From NCBI GenBank assembly GCA_964370215.1, contig CAYJIM010000008.1, positions 1-52,231 of the forward strand: DNA of 52,231 bases. Reading direction: 5' to 3'. Made by a program: the position numbers and the translations under genes. The stretch's first letter is position 1. Every line of letters starts with the position of its first letter. Shown piece by piece: positions 49,622-52,231 of this stretch. The notes under the pieces are model-generated. The model was given only the letters and a program-made list of their open reading frames with translations. It did not search any database and was not told the DNA's origin. This DNA is from Massiliimalia sp964370215 (GTDB taxonomy: Bacteria > Bacillota > Clostridia > Oscillospirales > Ruminococcaceae).

Positions 49622-49843
49622 CTATACCAACGGATTGCCGTTCGCATCGGTGTTTACTTTACCGGTCAGGATCATAATCCCATCGATAATGCCCCAGATC
49701 CCACCAACAAATACCAAGGAAGCCAAAATGTGGAAAATCCCCATTTTTGTGTCGCCAAGATAGAAGTTGTGAATGCCAAGACCACCAAGGAAAATAGCCA
49801 ACAAACCTGCTGTCATTCTGGATTTTTGTCCGGATGTAATCAT
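49622..49843 (-). CDS. TM2-domain small membrane protein
   Basis: 73 residues with two membrane segments and the TM2 signature: AGLLAIFLGGLGIHNFYLGD then MGIFHILASL and GIWGIIDGI. Such proteins are common and poorly understood. Start at the ATG with GGAGG 8 nt upstream. It has its own promoter and terminator. Confidence 0.85.
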   Translation of the reverse strand: MITSGQKSRMTAGLLAIFLGGLGIHNFYLGDTKMGIFHILASLVFVGGIWGIIDGIMILTGKVNTDANGNPLV

Positions 49844-49940
49844 AATCGTATCCTCCATTCTTTTTTCAAGTCTAGGTGTTTCAATATCCATTGAAACAGA
49901 ACTGTTTTGCGCTAGGTACACGAGTTTAGTTCTTACTTTT

Positions 49941-49969
49941 ATTATAAGTACTATGTATTCAAATGTCAA
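49941..49969 (-). promoter_or_regulatory. Promoter of the TM2 gene
   Basis: Minus strand: TTGACA (49964-49969), 17-bp spacer, TATAAT (49941-49946): perfect consensus, so strong constitutive expression is likely. A leader of about 90 nt follows. Confidence 0.88.
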
Positions 49970-50072
49970 TACTTTATGAACGAAATATCATAATTTAATT
50001 AAATTCCGACTATAAAACATGGATATTTTTTTAATATTGTCGAATATTTTGACTTATTCTCCATTGCACACG

Positions 50073-50110
50073 ATAAAAACGGATGGACAATCGATGCCCA
50101 TCCGCTTTTG
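50073..50110 (-). terminator. Terminator after ilvC
   Basis: 10-bp stem (50077-50086 against 50098-50107, one G-U pair) with an 11-nt loop, followed on the minus strand by TTATCG after the T-rich arm. Confidence 0.75.
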
Positions 50111-50134
50111 GTTTTTCGCAATCTCGCTGAAAGA

Positions 50135-51130
50135 TTAGTCGTTCCAAGAATACATTTTGCGCAATTCAGTACCAACGGTTTCCAATTCATGCTCTGCTTT
50201 CAAGCGACGAGTTGCGTTGAAATGCGCACGACCATTTTTGTTTTCTGCAATCCATTTGCCTGCAAAAGTACCGTCTTGAATTTCTTCCAATACTTTTTTC
50301 ATTTCTTTTTTCGCTTCATCGGTGATGATGCGTTTGCCGATTTCGTAATCGCCGTATTCAGCGGTATCGGAAATGGAGTATCTCATTTCGGAGAAGCCAC
50401 CTTGGTAGATCAAGTCAACGATCAATTTCATTTCATGGATACACTCAAAGTAAGCGTTTCTCGGGTCATATCCTGCTTCTACCAAAGTTTCAAAGCCTGC
50501 TTGCATCAAAGCGGTTACCCCACCACAGAGAACAGCTTGTTCGCCGAAAAGATCGGTTTCGGTTTCTACGCGGAAAGTTGTTTCCAACACTGCTGCACGT
50601 GCACCACCAATACCAGCTGCATAAGAAAGTGCCATGTCGGTTGCTCTGCCGGTTGCATCTTGATGTACCGCGTACAAGCAAGGAACACCTTTGCCTGCTT
50701 CGTATTCGTAACGAACGGTATGTCCAGGACCTTTTGGTGCAACCATGATGACATCAACGTCAGCCGGTGGTACGATTTGTTGGAAGTGGATGTTGAACCC
50801 GTGTGCGAATGCCAAAATTTTACCCGCAGTCAGGTTCGGTTTGATGCTTTCGTTGTAGATGTCTGCTTGCTTTTCATCCGGCAACAGGATCATGATCAGG
50901 TCAGCCGCTTTAGAAGCTTCCGCAACGGTTGCAACTTTCAAGCCAGCTGCTTCTGCTTTTGCCCAAGATTTACTACCTTCGTATAGACCAACAACAACCG
51001 ATACACCGCTGTCGTGTAGGTTCAACGCATGTGCATGCCCTTGGCTACCATAACCGATGACTGCAACGGTTTTGCCGTCCAACAAGCTCAAATTACAATC
51101 ACTCTCATAAAAAATTTTCAAATCTGCCAT
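50135..51130 (-). CDS. ilvC: Ketol-acid reductoisomerase IlvC
   Basis: Second step of branched-chain amino-acid synthesis: rearranges and reduces acetolactate with NADPH and magnesium. 331 residues, class I. Rossmann motif GYGSQG (26-31), then KARI C-terminal domain with ECIHEMKLIVDLIYQGG and the second metal-binding Glu. Start at the ATG with AGGAGG 9 nt upstream. It stands alone; no other ilv genes are nearby, and the FadR-type gene upstream on the same strand has its own promoter. Confidence 0.96.
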   Translation of the reverse strand: MADLKIFYESDCNLSLLDGKTVAVIGYGSQGHAHALNLHDSGVSVVVGLYEGSKSWAKAEAAGLKVATVAEASKAADLIMILLPDEKQADIYNESIKPNLTAGKILAFAHGFNIHFQQIVPPADVDVIMVAPKGPGHTVRYEYEAGKGVPCLYAVHQDATGRATDMALSYAAGIGGARAAVLETTFRVETETDLFGEQAVLCGGVTALMQAGFETLVEAGYDPRNAYFECIHEMKLIVDLIYQGGFSEMRYSISDTAEYGDYEIGKRIITDEAKKEMKKVLEEIQDGTFAGKWIAENKNGRAHFNATRRLKAEHELETVGTELRKMYSWND

Positions 51131-51210
51131 TTGTTTCATCCTCCTGAAATGTTTCATCCTTGTGAGACCGCCTGATTTGATCAGACAGTCGTACTGCTTT
51201 CGTGATTTCT

Positions 51211-51239
51211 ATTATATCTTGTATGATGTCTAATGTCAA
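51211..51239 (-). promoter_or_regulatory. Promoter of ilvC
   Basis: Minus strand: TTGACA (51234-51239), 17-bp spacer, TATAAT (51211-51216), perfect consensus. A short palindrome CTGATTTGATCAG (51172-51184) lies in the leader. Confidence 0.88.
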
Positions 51240-51248
51240 GGAAAATTT

Positions 51249-51932
51249 TTATTCCACCTCATACCCCAACTCCTGCATGGCGTGTAGGATATGCAGTCGC
51301 ATGGCAGTTCTCGCCCCATCGGCATTGCGTGTTTTCAAAAAATCCATGATCATGCGATCGTCCGACAGGTTCATTTGACTGAGCTTTTGATTTTGCTGTA
51401 ATAGTTGTACGCCATTTTGAATCGCCTCAAATACCACGGGCAACAGACGGTGCACAAAGTTGTTGTGGGTTGCCGTTGCAATCGCTTCGTGAAAACGCTG
51501 TTCTTCCAAGGTGCGATCCTCCCCCACCAAGAGTTTTTTCTCCACCGCTTCCCCGTACTTCAAAATCTCTGCAATTTCATCATCACTCGCCCTTTTCGCA
51601 GCAAGATAGGCATTTTCCGGTTCAAAAATCAAACGAATTTCAAATAAATCTCGCAAGTCAGATCGATGTGCCAACCCATCCAATACCCTATTGGAAACGG
51701 CAGTTGCCTTGGCTGTCACAAAGGTGCCCTTCCCCCTTTTAATCTCCAGAATATTACTCCCAATGAGGGTGCGTACCGCTTCTCTAAGCGTCGCACGACT
51801 GACCCCGAGCATTTTGGAAAGCTCAATCTCATTTGGCAATCGGTCTCCCGGTTGAAACCGCCCTTCCTCCTCCAACATTTTGCGAATGTCCTCCGCCACA
51901 CTGTCTGACAACAGCAATCCCTTTTGCGCCAT
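51249..51932 (-). CDS. FadR-subfamily GntR transcriptional regulator
   Basis: 227 residues. N-terminal winged helix (GDRLPNEIELSKMLGVSRAT, about 27-46, then REAVRTLIGSNILEIKRGKG) and an all-helical FCD ligand domain (about 90-220, with metal-ligand-like His residues in FHEAIATATHNN). GGAGGGG lies before the ATG. It lies upstream of ilvC, but each gene has a promoter; a link to ilvC is possible only by position. A palindrome in its own promoter region points to self-control. Confidence 0.9.
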   Translation of the reverse strand: MAQKGLLLSDSVAEDIRKMLEEEGRFQPGDRLPNEIELSKMLGVSRATLREAVRTLIGSNILEIKRGKGTFVTAKATAVSNRVLDGLAHRSDLRDLFEIRLIFEPENAYLAAKRASDDEIAEILKYGEAVEKKLLVGEDRTLEEQRFHEAIATATHNNFVHRLLPVVFEAIQNGVQLLQQNQKLSQMNLSDDRMIMDFLKTRNADGARTAMRLHILHAMQELGYEVE

Positions 51933-51961
51933 GGTGTCCCCTCCACATCATCATTGCAATC

Positions 51962-52012
51962 AGTATACCACAGGGTGGATAAAAAAGCAATATGTTGTCA
52001 GACATCCGACAA
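51962..52012 (-). promoter_or_regulatory. Promoter and palindromic operator of the FadR-type regulator
   Basis: Minus strand: TTGCTT (51985-51990), 17-bp spacer, TATACT (51962-51967). Four bp upstream of the -35 lies TTGTCAGACATCCGACAA (51995-52012), an 18-bp palindrome with one mismatch pair in each half apart from the centre, of the TTGTC..GACAA type bound by FadR-family proteins. Confidence 0.75.
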
Positions 52013-52099
52013 AATTATTTAGACATCTTTTGTTTTTTTGCCATTCTTACAACTTTTTTATAAGTTTTTCTTCTTTGTCGAAAAAATTGCAAAAATCAC

Positions 52100-52128
52100 T
52101 TGACAAATGCCCATTTTCTTGATATACT
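52100..52128 (+). promoter_or_regulatory. Promoter of tRNA-Leu
   Basis: TTGACA (52100-52105), 17-bp spacer, TATACT (52123-52128), 20 bp before the tRNA. Confidence 0.85.
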
Positions 52129-52148
52129 ATTAAAGCACGTTAGAAGTG

Positions 52149-52231
52149 CGGCAGTGCTGGAATCGGCAGACAGGCACGTTTGAGGGGCGTGTGTCAATGA
52201 CGTACGGGTTCAAGTCCCGTTTGCCGCACCA
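52149..52231 (+). tRNA. tRNA-Leu (anticodon GAG)
   Basis: 83 nt with the class II layout of leucine tRNAs: acceptor GCGGCAG/TTGCCGC, anticodon stem CACGT/GCGTG with loop TTGAGGG (anticodon GAG), a long variable arm (TGTCAATGACGT region), T arm ACGGG-TTCAAGT-CCCGT, discriminator A and encoded CCA. It reads CTC and CTT. The window ends at the last base. Confidence 0.94.

Noticed and set aside
1..52231. CRISPR array, rRNA, phage or IS element
   Set aside because: No regularly spaced repeats, no rRNA stretches, no transposase or integrase frames were seen.

Overview
The window reads as a low-to-moderate-GC member of the Bacillota (Firmicutes), most likely an anaerobe of the Clostridia type. Sequence support: the ctsR-mcsA-mcsB-clpC stress operon with CtsR boxes, a CIRCE site in front of htpG, HPr kinase (hprK), the Gram-positive division cluster sepF-ylmH-divIVA, two T-box riboswitches (Trp and Met specifiers), strong purine-rich ribosome binding sites with several TTG starts, and several small ferredoxins. 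The genus cannot be fixed from what I see. Most genes lie on the minus strand. One 100-N assembly gap (9000-9099) interrupts clpC.

Layout. 1-5.4 kb: ligA, a MerR-type regulator and the polyamine importer genes potA-potB-potC, all minus strand and nearly touching (potD would lie beyond the left edge). 5.5-12.1 kb: htpG under CIRCE, then clpC, mcsB, mcsA, ctsR with two opposed CtsR boxes at the promoter. 12.1-14.4 kb (plus): a GH31 glycosidase and a P-loop-like protein. 14.4-18.9 kb (minus): a VOC protein, radA, a CwlD-like amidase, a TauE/SafE permease, an unknown membrane protein and a C_GCAxxG_C_C protein. 19.0-21.3 kb (plus): tRNA-Arg(CCG), about 0.5 kb of non-coding sequence, then a compact operon of ferredoxin, NapH-like membrane Fe-S protein, ArsR-type regulator and second ferredoxin, followed by a 46-residue secreted Cys-containing peptide. 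21.3-26.2 kb (minus): a VOC protein, then a sugar ABC importer (two permeases, lipoprotein) and its LacI-type regulator. 26.4-28.2 kb (plus): Trp T-box and a stand-alone TrpB2. 28.4-32.6 kb (minus): Met T-box, metN-metI-metQ and an M20 amidohydrolase. 32.8-38.1 kb: a sulfatase (plus), hprK (minus), a GT4 glycosyltransferase with a membrane protein (plus) and a Cys-rich protein (plus). 38.2-49.5 kb (minus): rluD, lspA, divIVA, ylmH, sepF, yggS and an HlyD-like protein, then miaA, mutL, mutS. 49.6-52.2 kb: a TM2 protein, ilvC and a FadR-type regulator (minus), and tRNA-Leu(GAG) (plus) ending exactly at the window edge.

The most interesting part is 19.6-21.0 kb. The ArsR-type protein has the two cysteines (C31 and C97, 66 residues apart) that characterise the persulfide sensors SqrR/BigR. 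It sits among three iron-sulfur proteins behind a textbook promoter whose -10 element overlaps one arm of a perfect 12-bp inverted repeat. I infer an autoregulated, sulfur- or redox-responsive electron-transfer module. Other notable points are the use of T-boxes for Met uptake and for indole-to-Trp salvage, CIRCE control of htpG, a 21-cysteine protein with its own leader hairpin, and evidence that the assembly gap in clpC is shorter than the sequence it replaces.
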